Below, piece by piece: positions 8,777 to 16,637 of a stretch of 28,126 nucleotides of DNA. A program made the position numbers and the translations under genes. The stretch is taken from contig UQCY01000012.1 in NCBI GenBank assembly GCA_900539645.1, positions 1 to 28,126 on the forward strand, in the 5' to 3' direction. Source of the DNA: an uncultured Clostridium sp. (GTDB lineage Bacteria > Bacillota > Clostridia > Peptostreptococcales > Peptostreptococcaceae). The first letter of the stretch is position 1; each line of letters opens with the position of its first letter. Below the pieces are notes generated by a model. It had not been told where the DNA came from and did not search any database. It saw nothing but the letters and a program-made list of their open reading frames with translations.

Positions 8777-9703
8777 TTATTTCACCGCTTTCTTAGTTAA
8801 CTTATTAAGTACTACATTTAATATTAATATGAATGTGAATAGTACAACTCCTGTTGCAAATAGCATTTCCTGATGAGTTCCGTATGCGTAACCCATTTCA
8901 AGAGCTATATTTGTTGTAAGTGGTCTAACACTGTCCATTATGCTTGTTGGCATTGCAGGAGAGTTACCAGCTACTAGTATTACCGCCATTGTTTCACCAA
9001 GTGCTCTACCTATACCTAAAACAACTGCAGCAAGTATTCCTGATTTTGCAGCTGGAAGAACAACTTTGAATATTGTTTCTATTCTTGAAGCTCCTAATGC
9101 ATAAGAACCTTCTTTGTAAGCTGGGTCTACAGCTCTTATTGCTGTTTCTGATACTGAAACTATTGTTGGTAACATCATTATTGAAAGTACAAGTATTACT
9201 GCAAGTAAACTCTGTCCTTTTGGAAGGTTGAATGCGCTCTGTATACCTGGAACTATTACTGCAAGTCCAAATACCCCGTAAAGTACTGAAGGTATACCTG
9301 CTAATAATTCAACTGCTGAAGATATTTTTCCAGATATTTTAGCAGGTGCTATTTCTGCTATGAATATCGCTGTTAAGATACCTACTGTTGTACCTATTAC
9401 TATTGATCCTGCTGTAGCAAATAATGAAGCAGCTATCATTGGAGCAACCCCGAATAAATCCGCTGATGGAACCCATTCGCTACCAGTTAAGAATGCTCCT
9501 AAAGAATATCCTTCTGCTAAGAATGGTTTTAATCCCATGTAGAATACGAATCCTGTTATAACTACTAAGCTTGCGATAGATATTAATGCGCTTATTAAAA
9601 ATACGTACTTCATAATTCTATCTGCACCGTATTTCATATTTAAATTTTTTATTTTCTTTTCTCTGGTCCTAGAAGATCCCACTACTTCTGTGTTTGTTGT
9701 CAT
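8777..9703 (-). CDS. pstC: phosphate ABC transporter permease PstC
   Basis: 308 residues. An N-terminal hydrophilic stretch of about 30 residues precedes the transmembrane segments. Family motifs include LLAGIPSVLYGVFGLAVIVP, the coupling loop AIRAVDPAYKEGSYALGASRIETIFKVVLPAAKSGI, and GRALGETMAVILVAGN. It partners PstA in the inner membrane. AGGAGGAAAGAAA precedes the ATG. A terminator-like hairpin at 9848-9945 separates it from upstream genes, so pstCAB may have its own promoter in 9704-9847 or depend on read-through from pstS. Confidence 0.96.
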   Translation of the reverse strand: MTTNTEVVGSSRTREKKIKNLNMKYGADRIMKYVFLISALISIASLVVITGFVFYMGLKPFLAEGYSLGAFLTGSEWVPSADLFGVAPMIAASLFATAGSIVIGTTVGILTAIFIAEIAPAKISGKISSAVELLAGIPSVLYGVFGLAVIVPGIQSAFNLPKGQSLLAVILVLSIMMLPTIVSVSETAIRAVDPAYKEGSYALGASRIETIFKVVLPAAKSGILAAVVLGIGRALGETMAVILVAGNSPAMPTSIMDSVRPLTTNIALEMGYAYGTHQEMLFATGVVLFTFILILNVVLNKLTKKAVK

Positions 9704-9847
9704 TTTCTTTCCTCCTAAATTTTTATAAAATATTAATTATTGCTCTCTCTCAAATACAATATCTATTTTAGTCTTTGTTTTTTAAATTTATATTTAATTA
9801 CGGTTAAAGTAAGGATAATTTTATTAAATATTTTTAATAAATTTAAC

Positions 9848-9945
9848 ACAAAAGAGGCTAAGTCTAAATATCTGCTATCCGCTCCAGGCAATCAAGTTGC
9901 ATTGTCGCTGGAGTAGAAGATATTTAAACCTAGCCTCCTCGTTTA
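9848..9945 (-). terminator. complex 3' hairpin E5 (CAACTTGATTG loop class) after the coiled-coil gene
   Basis: Nested stems: GAGGCTA 9854-9860 / TAGCCTC 9931-9937, TAAATATCT 9865-9873 / AGATATTTA 9918-9926, CTCCAG 9882-9887 / CTGGAG 9908-9913, and GCAA / TTGC around TCAAG at 9888-9900. On the minus strand the apical motif reads GCAACTTGATTGC and the outer stem is followed by TTTTGTGTT. The apical 11-mer is the same as in E1 and E2 but in the opposite orientation relative to the upstream gene. Confidence 0.65.
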
Positions 9946-9974
9946 AAAGTTATTAAACTGGTTTAGTAAATAAT

Positions 9975-11153
9975 TTATCTTGATATTTTGTCTATAGTCA
10001 TAGATGGTACGCTTATGCTTGCTCCCATTGTAGATTCATAAGTGTATATACCCGCACTTAGTCCGTATACAGTTATATAATCGTCTTCAAGTATTCTTTC
10101 AGATATTATGCTAGAGTCAAATGTACCAAGTATTATATTGTCATAATCTCCATCTACTGCTAGTCTTATTCCTACTGAATCTCCATCTTCCATTACCTGA
10201 ACAACCTTACCACTGAATTTAACCTTTTTAGCTAAATAATCATCAGGTGTTCTCGCTAATTGGCTGTATGTTATTCCTGTATCGTAACCTTTTTTCTCCT
10301 CTTCCTCTTTTTTCTTTTGCTCTGCAGCTAATTTTTCTGCCTCTTCTTTTTCCTTAGCCTCCTTAGCTGCTTTTAACTCAGCTTCTTTCTTTTCCTGTTC
10401 AGCCGCAGTCATTTCAAACCAAGGAGCTGCTTCATCTACTTTGCCTTGTAGTTCCTTGATTTTCTTATCTTTTTCAGCTATCTGAGTTTGTTGCTGAGCA
10501 ATCTGATCTTCATATTTTGACGTATCTCCAGAACTGAATAAAAATGCCCCTATTAAAAGACCTATTACAAAAGGTATTATTACTTCTTTTCTAAATATTT
10601 TTTTGAACTTAGATGTATTGTCGCTTTTGTCTAAATACTTCTTGTCTGTATCTTTTTTAACTCCATTTTTCTCAGCATTATTTTCTTTAATTACAGTATT
10701 ATTTCCTTCGCTCGAATTATTTTTATTTAATTCCTCTTGTTTTGCTGCTTCTATTTCTTTTTTCTTTAGCTCGTCTAATTTTTCATTTTTAACTAAAATT
10801 TCTTTATTTAAATCTTCTATCTCTTTTTCTATATTTTTTATTTTGGTATTATTTCTATTGATTTCATTTTCTATAGATTTTAATTTCTCATTGAAAATTT
10901 CCTTATCTTCCTCAGCTACAGAATCATCCATTGAAGAAATAGCATTTTTTATTCCTTCCATTCTCTTCTCACAATTAGAGTTTACCTCTTGAATTTCTTT
11001 AATAGTATTATTTCTTTCAGCTATCTTGTTGTTTAGTTCATTGACAGAATTCACTAAACTTTCTTCGCTAAAAATCTCTCCACTTTCCTTTTTAGATCTT
11101 TTTTTGTAAATAATAAATGCAACTATAATGAGAATAACTACTACGAATCCCAT
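9975..11153 (-). CDS. membrane-anchored coiled-coil protein with C-terminal OB-like domain, function unknown
   Basis: 392 residues. Residues 1-16 are a transmembrane segment (GFVVVILIIVAFIIYKK). A long coiled coil rich in E, K and N follows to about residue 135, then a low-complexity polar linker. A second hydrophobic segment (VIIPFVIGLLIGAFLFSS) lies near 190-208, a second K/E/A-rich coiled coil follows, and a compact C-terminal domain starts at ITYSQLARTPDDYLAKKVKFSGKVVQV. That last domain resembles an OB-like module found in other Firmicute envelope proteins. The ATG follows AAGGAGGGAATTTA. It sits inside the pst locus but is bounded by terminators on both sides, so a phosphate role is not shown. 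Confidence 0.75.
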   Translation of the reverse strand: MGFVVVILIIVAFIIYKKRSKKESGEIFSEESLVNSVNELNNKIAERNNTIKEIQEVNSNCEKRMEGIKNAISSMDDSVAEEDKEIFNEKLKSIENEINRNNTKIKNIEKEIEDLNKEILVKNEKLDELKKKEIEAAKQEELNKNNSSEGNNTVIKENNAEKNGVKKDTDKKYLDKSDNTSKFKKIFRKEVIIPFVIGLLIGAFLFSSGDTSKYEDQIAQQQTQIAEKDKKIKELQGKVDEAAPWFEMTAAEQEKKEAELKAAKEAKEKEEAEKLAAEQKKKEEEEKKGYDTGITYSQLARTPDDYLAKKVKFSGKVVQVMEDGDSVGIRLAVDGDYDNIILGTFDSSIISERILEDDYITVYGLSAGIYTYESTMGASISVPSMTIDKISR

Positions 11154-11271
11154 TAAATTCCCTCCTTTTGTTTTAAATCGTTATATACTATATAGAATAC
11201 ATTATTTTCTTTAAAATTTCAACCTTTTAGATAAAAAAATCTTCTTTTGAAATAGTATTCACAAAAAAATA

Positions 11272-11305
11272 AAACTCCCTAGAGAACTTAATCTCTAGGG
11301 AGTTT
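11272..11305 (-). terminator. intrinsic terminator of pstS
   Basis: A perfect 14-bp stem AAACTCCCTAGAGA / TCTCTAGGGAGTTT has a 6-nt loop. On the minus strand it is followed by TATTTTTTT. It lies about 120 bp after the pstS stop. In pst operons this position often lets pstS be made in excess over the membrane parts. Confidence 0.9.
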
Positions 11306-11424
11306 CTGTGGGATTGGATATATATTGTGGTGTTAGAGTGAGTTAATTTATATCTATTCTACAACCTGCCTATTTTCTTTCTAGGTATATTTATTAGAAA
11401 GTTGCTCTTTTCCGCTTCTTTCTA

Positions 11425-12267
11425 TTATTTGTTTATTTTGATGAATCCTTCATCTTCCATTATCTGCTGACCTTCATCACTTAATACGAAGTCTATTAAT
11501 TTTTTACCATTTTCTGATAATCCATCCTGTTTGTCAACTAGTATGAATGGTCTTGATATTGGGTAGCTTGAGTTAGTTACGTTATCTGCTGTTGGTTCAA
11601 CATCATTTACATTTAAAGCATTTATAGCGTCATCAACGTATCCGAAAGATATGTATCCTATTGCATTGTCATTTCCTTCAACTGTTGATTTTATGTTTCC
11701 TGAACCATCACTAACCTGAGCATCTTTTAATAATTCTGTAGATTCAAATCCTATTATTTCCTGGAATCCATCTCTTGTACCAGAACCTTCTTCTCTTGAT
11801 ACAACAACTATTGGAGCATCATTTCCGCCAACTTCTTTCCAGTTAGTTATTTTTCCAGTGTATATATCTTTTACCTGATCTGTTGTAAGGTTTTTAACTG
11901 GGTTGTTTTTATTTGTTATAACTGCTATACCATCTATAGCTATTTTTGTTTCCTGAAGTCCTGCTGATTTTTCTTCATCTTTTAAATCTCTTGATGCCAT
12001 CCCTATTTCAGATACACCATCTATTGCATTTTTTATACCAGCTGATGAACCTATCTGCTGTATTTCAACACTAACTCCTTCATTTGCTTTTTCAAACCGT
12101 TCAGCTATTTTTTCCATTGATGGACCTACTGAAGTTGATCCTGATACGCTTATTGTAGTTCCTTCTGAAGAAGCTGCTTCATCTCCTCCTGATTTTCCGC
12201 ATCCAGTAGCTAAACATCCTACTGTTAATATCCCTGCTAATAAAAGTGCTAATCTTTTGTTTTTCAT
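11425..12267 (-). CDS. pstS: phosphate-binding lipoprotein PstS
   Basis: 280 residues. A lipoprotein signal peptide ends at the lipobox LATGC (Cys23). The mature part begins with a GS-rich linker. ISVSGSTSVGPSMEKIAERF and SREEGSGTRDGFQEI are the phosphate-binding loops typical of PstS, with GSSAGI and ASRDL between. It captures phosphate outside the membrane and passes it to PstCA. AGCGGAGG precedes the ATG by about 10 nt. Four direct repeats at 10-bp spacing upstream look like a PhoP site, consistent with induction by low phosphate. A strong terminator follows the gene. Confidence 0.96.
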   Translation of the reverse strand: MKNKRLALLLAGILTVGCLATGCGKSGGDEAASSEGTTISVSGSTSVGPSMEKIAERFEKANEGVSVEIQQIGSSAGIKNAIDGVSEIGMASRDLKDEEKSAGLQETKIAIDGIAVITNKNNPVKNLTTDQVKDIYTGKITNWKEVGGNDAPIVVVSREEGSGTRDGFQEIIGFESTELLKDAQVSDGSGNIKSTVEGNDNAIGYISFGYVDDAINALNVNDVEPTADNVTNSSYPISRPFILVDKQDGLSENGKKLIDFVLSDEGQQIMEDEGFIKINK

Positions 12268-12357
12268 TTCTTAAAATCCTCCGCTTTGTTATAAGTTATT
12301 TATTAATTATTACAGTATCTATAATAAAGCAGACGTATTAAGAGAATATTAGATTGG

Positions 12358-12393
12358 AGTTAACGAAAAGTAAAGATTGTTAAGTGTTTTAAA
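12358..12393 (-). promoter_or_regulatory. Pho-box-like direct repeats upstream of pstS
   Basis: On the minus strand, TTTAAA, TTAACA, TTACTT and TTAACT begin exactly 10 bp apart (plus-strand blocks 12388-12393, 12378-12383, 12368-12373 and 12358-12363). Bacillus PhoP boxes are TTAACA-like repeats at about 11-bp spacing. The position, about 90 bp before the pstS start, and the neighbour gene support a PhoP site. The 10-bp period differs from the textbook one. Confidence 0.55.
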
Positions 12394-12416
12394 TATACTT
12401 AATATTTTCTGAACAT

Positions 12417-12479
12417 AAAAAAGATACTGTCCAATTTTAATAGGATTTCCTATAAAAATGTAAACTAGTATCTCTTTTT
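12417..12479 (-). terminator. two-part terminator hairpin of the LysR gene
   Basis: AAAAAGATACT at 12418-12428 pairs with AGTATC(T)CTTTTT at 12467-12479. The enclosed region forms a second hairpin, TTTTAATAGGA / TCCTATAAAAA. On the minus strand the structure ends in ATCTTTTTT. It lies 16 bp past the LysR stop codon and keeps that transcript from running into the pstS promoter. Confidence 0.7.
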
Positions 12480-12494
12480 CTATCTATCAAATAT

Positions 12495-13355
12495 TTATTC
12501 CACTTCTTCTTTTACATAGTTGATAAACATATCTACTACCGGTGTCAATTCAAATTCTTTTGAATATGCAACACCTAATACCCTTTTATAATGCTCTGAA
12601 AAATTCCTTATGCAGACATTAAAAGGTGTATTTTCTAAAAGTAATTTGGGTAAAATTGCCACACCGAATCCACTTTCAACCAATTTTATCACTGTAAAAT
12701 CTTCATTTACTTTATATTTTATTTCAGGATTTATTCCATTTCTATTAAAAATAATTCCTGTTTCATAGTTCAGTCCATCTGCAGATAGTATAAACTTTTC
12801 ATCCTTTAATTTTGATATGGGTACAGTTATTTGAGAGGACAACTTATGTTGCATAGGTGTTATAAGAACCAACTCATCTACATAGAGCTTTACAAAATTC
12901 ATATCTGGAACCGAATACTCAGATACAAATATTATATCCAATTGATTTGACTTTACCTTTTTTACTAGTTCGTCAAACTTATCTACTACTATATCAAAGC
13001 TTATATTGGGATAATCTTTTGAAAATCTGTCTAGTATCTCTGGGAGCCAATTGTACGCTATACTTTGTATTGTCCCTATCCTTATATAACCTGTGTCCAA
13101 ACTTGTCAGATTATCTGATATATCATTAATTTTTTCTTCTAAATCACAGATTTCTATTATACATTTCATAATTTCCTCTGCATTTGGCATTAGTTCTACA
13201 CCATTTTTAGAACGTTTAAATATCTTCATTCCAAGTTCTTTTTCAAAACCTTTTATAATCTGGCTAACTGCTGACTGAGTATAATTAAGTTTATTAGCAG
13301 CACAAGATATACTCTTCATTTCATACACTGTTTTTATAACGTTGTGTTTATTCAT
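12495..13355 (-). CDS. LysR-family transcriptional regulator
   Basis: 286 residues. Residues 1-60 form the LysR winged helix-turn-helix (KTVYEMKSISCAANKLNYTQSAVSQIIKGFEKELGMKIFKRSKNGVELMPNAEEIM). The rest is the two-lobed ligand-binding domain. The start is ATG 13355, which follows AGGGGGAAAAATT; an in-frame ATG at 13463 would add 36 residues with no similarity to the family and no good ribosome binding site. It is divergent from the dehydratase/reductase operon, the usual LysR arrangement, so it probably controls that operon in response to its substrate or an intermediate. The effector cannot be read from the sequence. Confidence 0.92.
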   Translation of the reverse strand: MNKHNVIKTVYEMKSISCAANKLNYTQSAVSQIIKGFEKELGMKIFKRSKNGVELMPNAEEIMKCIIEICDLEEKINDISDNLTSLDTGYIRIGTIQSIAYNWLPEILDRFSKDYPNISFDIVVDKFDELVKKVKSNQLDIIFVSEYSVPDMNFVKLYVDELVLITPMQHKLSSQITVPISKLKDEKFILSADGLNYETGIIFNRNGINPEIKYKVNEDFTVIKLVESGFGVAILPKLLLENTPFNVCIRNFSEHYKRVLGVAYSKEFELTPVVDMFINYVKEEVE

Positions 13356-13577
13356 AATTTTTCCCCCTATCATTGAACAAATTCCCCAACATATATAAGT
13401 ATTATTACAAGAAGATATTAAAATTTTTAATACCTTGCAATAAATCATTAATATTAAGCACACTTTGTTAAATATTAATTTTTCTTATACTTATCATAAA
13501 TTTATGTAAAATAGTTTTGCCTATATTTCGTGTAAAATCAACATATAGAGTATATTATTTCTTATATTATAAACATA

Positions 13578-13615
13578 TTATCATTCTAAATGTCAAATTT
13601 TTATAATTGACATTT
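13578..13615 (+). promoter_or_regulatory. promoter and operator-like inverted repeat of the ilvD-like operon
   Basis: TATAAT at 13602-13607 lies 18 bp after TTATCA at 13578-13583. A perfect 9-bp inverted repeat, AAATGTCAA 13588-13596 / TTGACATTT 13607-13615, straddles the -10 box with a 10-bp spacer. A protein bound there would cover the promoter. The rest of the 301-bp divergent gap is very AT-rich and probably holds the LysR activation site, but I cannot place it. Confidence 0.45.
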
Positions 13616-13656
13616 ACAAATTTATAGTTTTGAAAAAAATAATTGGAGGTGTAACT

Positions 13657-15321
13657 ATGGGTAAAGAATTTTGGAATGGAGCTGAAGCAGCTCACAGAAG
13701 AGTTATGATGAAAGCCGCTGGATATTCTGATTTAGATATCAGAAAAAAACCTCATATAGGTGTTCCTAACTCTTATATGGCGGGGTCTCCCGGTTCTGCT
13801 CATTTAAGACAGATAGCTGAAGCTGTAAAAGAAGGTATTTGGGCTGCAGGTGGAGTTCCTGTAGAATTTGGTATACCTGCTACTTGTGGAAATGTGGCAA
13901 ATGGTGCTGAAGAGCTTAAATTTGAACAGGTTGGTAGAGATATAGTTGCTATGTCTATAGAATTCGTATCAAAAGTTCATAATTTTGATGGTCTTGCTAT
14001 GATTGCATCTTGTGACAATATAATAGCTGGATGCTATCTTGCCGCTATGAGACTTGATCTTCCATCTACACTTATAACTGGTGGTTCTATGCAGCCAGGA
14101 CAGCATTGCGGAAAAACTGTTGTAGAAGCAGATTTAGATGCAGCTCGTTTCTCTGGTGCAAGTGAAGAAGAGCTTATGGAAATGGAAGATAATGTATGTC
14201 CTTCATTTGGTGCTTGTCCTTCTATGGGTACCGCAAATACTATGCAGATGCTTGGAGAAGTATTAAACCTTGTTCTTCCTGGTACATCTACAATACCCGC
14301 TACTGACAACGCAAAACTAAGAAAAGCCAGAGAAGCTGGTATGTACGCTGTTGAATTAGCTAAAAAGAAAAGAAAACCTTCTGAAATAATAACTAAAGAA
14401 GTTTTACTTAACTCAATAATGTTTGATATGGCAGTTGCTGGATCTACAAATGCAGTTTTACATCTTTTATCTTATGCATACGAGCTAGGAATCAAGATAA
14501 CTCTTGAAGACTTTGAAAGATATGCAAAAGATATAAAATGTATAAATGCTGTTGTACCTAGTGGACCTTACACTGTTGTAGACTTCCACTATGCAGGCGG
14601 TGTTCCAAATGTAATGAAGATGTTAGAATCTAAGCTTTACACAGATGCACCTAGTATATACGGATGCACATGGAAAGAAGTTTTATCTAAGGTAAAAGCT
14701 CAGGAAAATAAAGTTATACATTCTCTTGAAAAACCTTTATTCGACCAGCCTGGATTAAAAATAATGAGAGGTAATCTATCTCCAAACGGTGCAATAGTTA
14801 GACCTACAGCTGTTTATGAAGAAGTTATGTATTTAAAAGGAAAAGCTAAAGTATTTGAAAACGACAGAGAAGCTTTTGATGCTATTCAGAGAGGTGATAT
14901 AGTCCCTGGAGATATAATGGTCATAAGATACGAAGGTTGCAAAGGTGCTCCTGGTATGAAAGAACTTATGCTAAGTATAGATGCTCTTATAGGTAAAGGA
15001 CTTCATAAGAGTGTTGGTCTTATATCTGATGCTCGTTTCTCAGGATTCAACTTTGGTGCAATAGTTGGACATGTTTCTCCTGAAGCTTACGATGGAGGTA
15101 ATATAGCACTTGTTCAAAACGGCGATGAAATAATAATGGATATAAGAAATGGAGAACTTACTCTAAATGTTTCTGATGAAGAACTAGCAGAAAGAAGAAA
15201 AGCTTGGGTTTGCCCTCCTCTTAAAGAAGAAAAAGGTTGCTTAAATATATACGCTAAAATGTGTAGACCTGCTGAAGAAGGTGGAGCTATGCAGCCTTGG
15301 CCATTAGATGCTAGATATTAA
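13657..15321 (+). CDS. IlvD/Edd-family dehydratase (2,3-dihydroxy acid or sugar-acid type), atypical metal site
   Basis: 554 residues, the usual length. The family dehydrates 2,3-dihydroxy acids to 2-keto acids with an Fe-S cluster plus Mg2+. Cluster cysteines fit Cys119 (SCD) and Cys187 (GACPSMGTANTM). GSTNAVLHLL, PSGPYTVVDFHYAGGVPNVM and SDARFSGFNFGAIVGHVSPEA match the family, including the Ser of RFSG that acts as base in IlvD. The usual CDK motif reads CDN here: Asn121 stands where most members have the Lys that is carboxylated and binds Mg2+. GACPSMGTA is closer to sugar-acid dehydratases than to BCAA IlvD (GACGGMYTA). ATG 13657 follows TTGGAGG; the in-frame TTG at 13630 is less likely. 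A BCAA role is not supported by the neighbours. Confidence 0.85.
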   Translation: MGKEFWNGAEAAHRRVMMKAAGYSDLDIRKKPHIGVPNSYMAGSPGSAHLRQIAEAVKEGIWAAGGVPVEFGIPATCGNVANGAEELKFEQVGRDIVAMSIEFVSKVHNFDGLAMIASCDNIIAGCYLAAMRLDLPSTLITGGSMQPGQHCGKTVVEADLDAARFSGASEEELMEMEDNVCPSFGACPSMGTANTMQMLGEVLNLVLPGTSTIPATDNAKLRKAREAGMYAVELAKKKRKPSEIITKEVLLNSIMFDMAVAGSTNAVLHLLSYAYELGIKITLEDFERYAKDIKCINAVVPSGPYTVVDFHYAGGVPNVMKMLESKLYTDAPSIYGCTWKEVLSKVKAQENKVIHSLEKPLFDQPGLKIMRGNLSPNGAIVRPTAVYEEVMYLKGKAKVFENDREAFDAIQRGDIVPGDIMVIRYEGCKGAPGMKELMLSIDALIGKGLHKSVGLISDARFSGFNFGAIVGHVSPEAYDGGNIALVQNGDEIIMDIRNGELTLNVSDEELAERRKAWVCPPLKEEKGCLNIYAKMCRPAEEGGAMQPWPLDARY

Positions 15322-15377
15322 GAAAAATAGATTGATACAAAACTGATATAAATAAAAATTTTTGGAGGAAGATTATT

Positions 15378-16367
15378 ATGATATTACTATCACGCGACGA
15401 TATTAAAAAAGTATTTACTATGAGAGATGCAATAGAAGCTGATAAAGTGGCTTTCCAGTTAGTTGTTGAAGAAGGAAAAGTTGTTTCTCCTTTAAGAACT
15501 AATATACAGGCTCCTAAATATGATGGATGCTTCTTATTCATGCCAGCTTATGTTCCAGACCTTGATGTTGCATCAATTAAAATAGTTGACATATTCCCTC
15601 ATAACATAGATAATGGAATACCTTCTTCACCTGCTCAGGTACTTCTTATAGATGGTACTACTGGTGTTGTAAGTGCACTTTTAGACGGAACTCATGTAAC
15701 TAAAATGAGAACTGGAGCTGCTTCTGGTGCTGCTTTCGATGTACTTGCTAAAAAAGACTGTAAAATAGGTGCTCTTATAGGTACTGGTGGACAGGCTTCT
15801 ACTCAGCTTGAAGCAATGCTTACTGCTAGAGACCTTGAAGAAGTTAGAGTATTTGACCTTGACTTTGAAAGAACTAAAGCATTTGCAGAACAGATGCAGG
15901 AAGAATTAAGCGAATACAATACAAGAATAGTTCCAGTTAAATCTTCTAATGAAGCTATAGACGATGCAGATTTATTAATAACTGTAACTCCTTCTTCAAA
16001 ACCAGTATTCGATGGAAGCAAAGTTAAACCAGGTATAACTATAAGTTGTGTTGGTGCATATCAGCATCACATGCAGGAACTTGATCCAGTTGCACTTGAA
16101 AGAGCTTCTAAAATATACTTCGATTCAAAAGAAGCTGTATTGTCTGAATCTGGAGATATATTAATACCTCTTGAAAAAGGTATAATAACTGAAGATGACT
16201 TCACTGGAGATTTAGGTAATGTTATAAAAGGTGAACTAGTTGGTAGAGAAAATGACGAAGAAATAATAGTATTCGAAACTGTTGGTGTTGCTACTCAGGA
16301 CCTTGTTGCAGCAAACACAATATACAAAAAAGCTCTTGAATTAGGTGTAGGACAGGAATGGAAATAA
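15378..16367 (+). CDS. ornithine cyclodeaminase / mu-crystallin family NAD(P)-dependent enzyme
   Basis: 329 residues. The family includes ornithine cyclodeaminase, archaeal-type alanine dehydrogenase, ketimine reductases and SbnB. Seen are the N-terminal substrate region with SIKIVDIFPHN, the conserved TKMRTGAASGAAFDVLA, the Rossmann motif GALIGTGGQASTQLEA, and ITVTPSSKPVFDGSKVKPGITISCVGAYQHHMQELD. ATG 15378 follows TTGGAGGAAGATT. It begins 56 bp after the dehydratase, in one operon ending at a strong terminator. A 2-keto acid from the dehydratase could be reductively aminated by this enzyme, but direction and substrate are inference. Annotation as ornithine cyclodeaminase proper would be over-specific. 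Confidence 0.88.
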   Translation: MILLSRDDIKKVFTMRDAIEADKVAFQLVVEEGKVVSPLRTNIQAPKYDGCFLFMPAYVPDLDVASIKIVDIFPHNIDNGIPSSPAQVLLIDGTTGVVSALLDGTHVTKMRTGAASGAAFDVLAKKDCKIGALIGTGGQASTQLEAMLTARDLEEVRVFDLDFERTKAFAEQMQEELSEYNTRIVPVKSSNEAIDDADLLITVTPSSKPVFDGSKVKPGITISCVGAYQHHMQELDPVALERASKIYFDSKEAVLSESGDILIPLEKGIITEDDFTGDLGNVIKGELVGRENDEEIIVFETVGVATQDLVAANTIYKKALELGVGQEWK

Positions 16368-16440
16368 ATTTAATTTAGCATTAAATTTTAGTTTCAAAAT
16401 AAAATAGCTAATTAATTTAAACATTAATTGATATAGCAAA

Positions 16441-16484
16441 AGGGTCTATTGTATCAAATTCGATGCAATAGACCCTCTCTTTTT
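16441..16484 (+). terminator. terminator of the dehydratase/reductase operon
   Basis: An 11-bp stem AGGGTCTATTG / CAATAGACCCT encloses a small inner stem (ATC...GAT) and is followed by CTCTTTTT. It lies about 75 bp after the reductase stop. Between here and 16638 there is only AT-rich sequence with TATAAT boxes at 16577 and 16587 that could start the next gene. Confidence 0.88.
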
Positions 16485-16637
16485 AATCTATTCAATTTCT
16501 CTCACTTTATCTCATTGAAAATATTAAAATTTAAAACAAATAATCTTTTTAATCTAAATATTATTATTAATTTCACTATAATACGCTATAATATAATAAA
16601 ATTTACAATTATTATACGAAATAGGATGTGATTACAA

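Noticed and set aside
10603..10992. 129-aa Ser/Phe-rich open frame on the plus strand
   Set aside because: It is the complement of the Glu/Lys-rich coiled coil of the gene on the other strand; its composition explains the open frame.
13657..15321. Branched-chain amino acid dihydroxy-acid dehydratase (ilvD proper)
   Set aside because: CDN instead of CDK, PSMGTA instead of GGMYTA, and no ilv or leu genes beside it. The family name only is used.
15378..16367. True ornithine cyclodeaminase
   Set aside because: The family covers many reactions; the neighbour is a hydroxy-acid dehydratase and nothing links it to ornithine.
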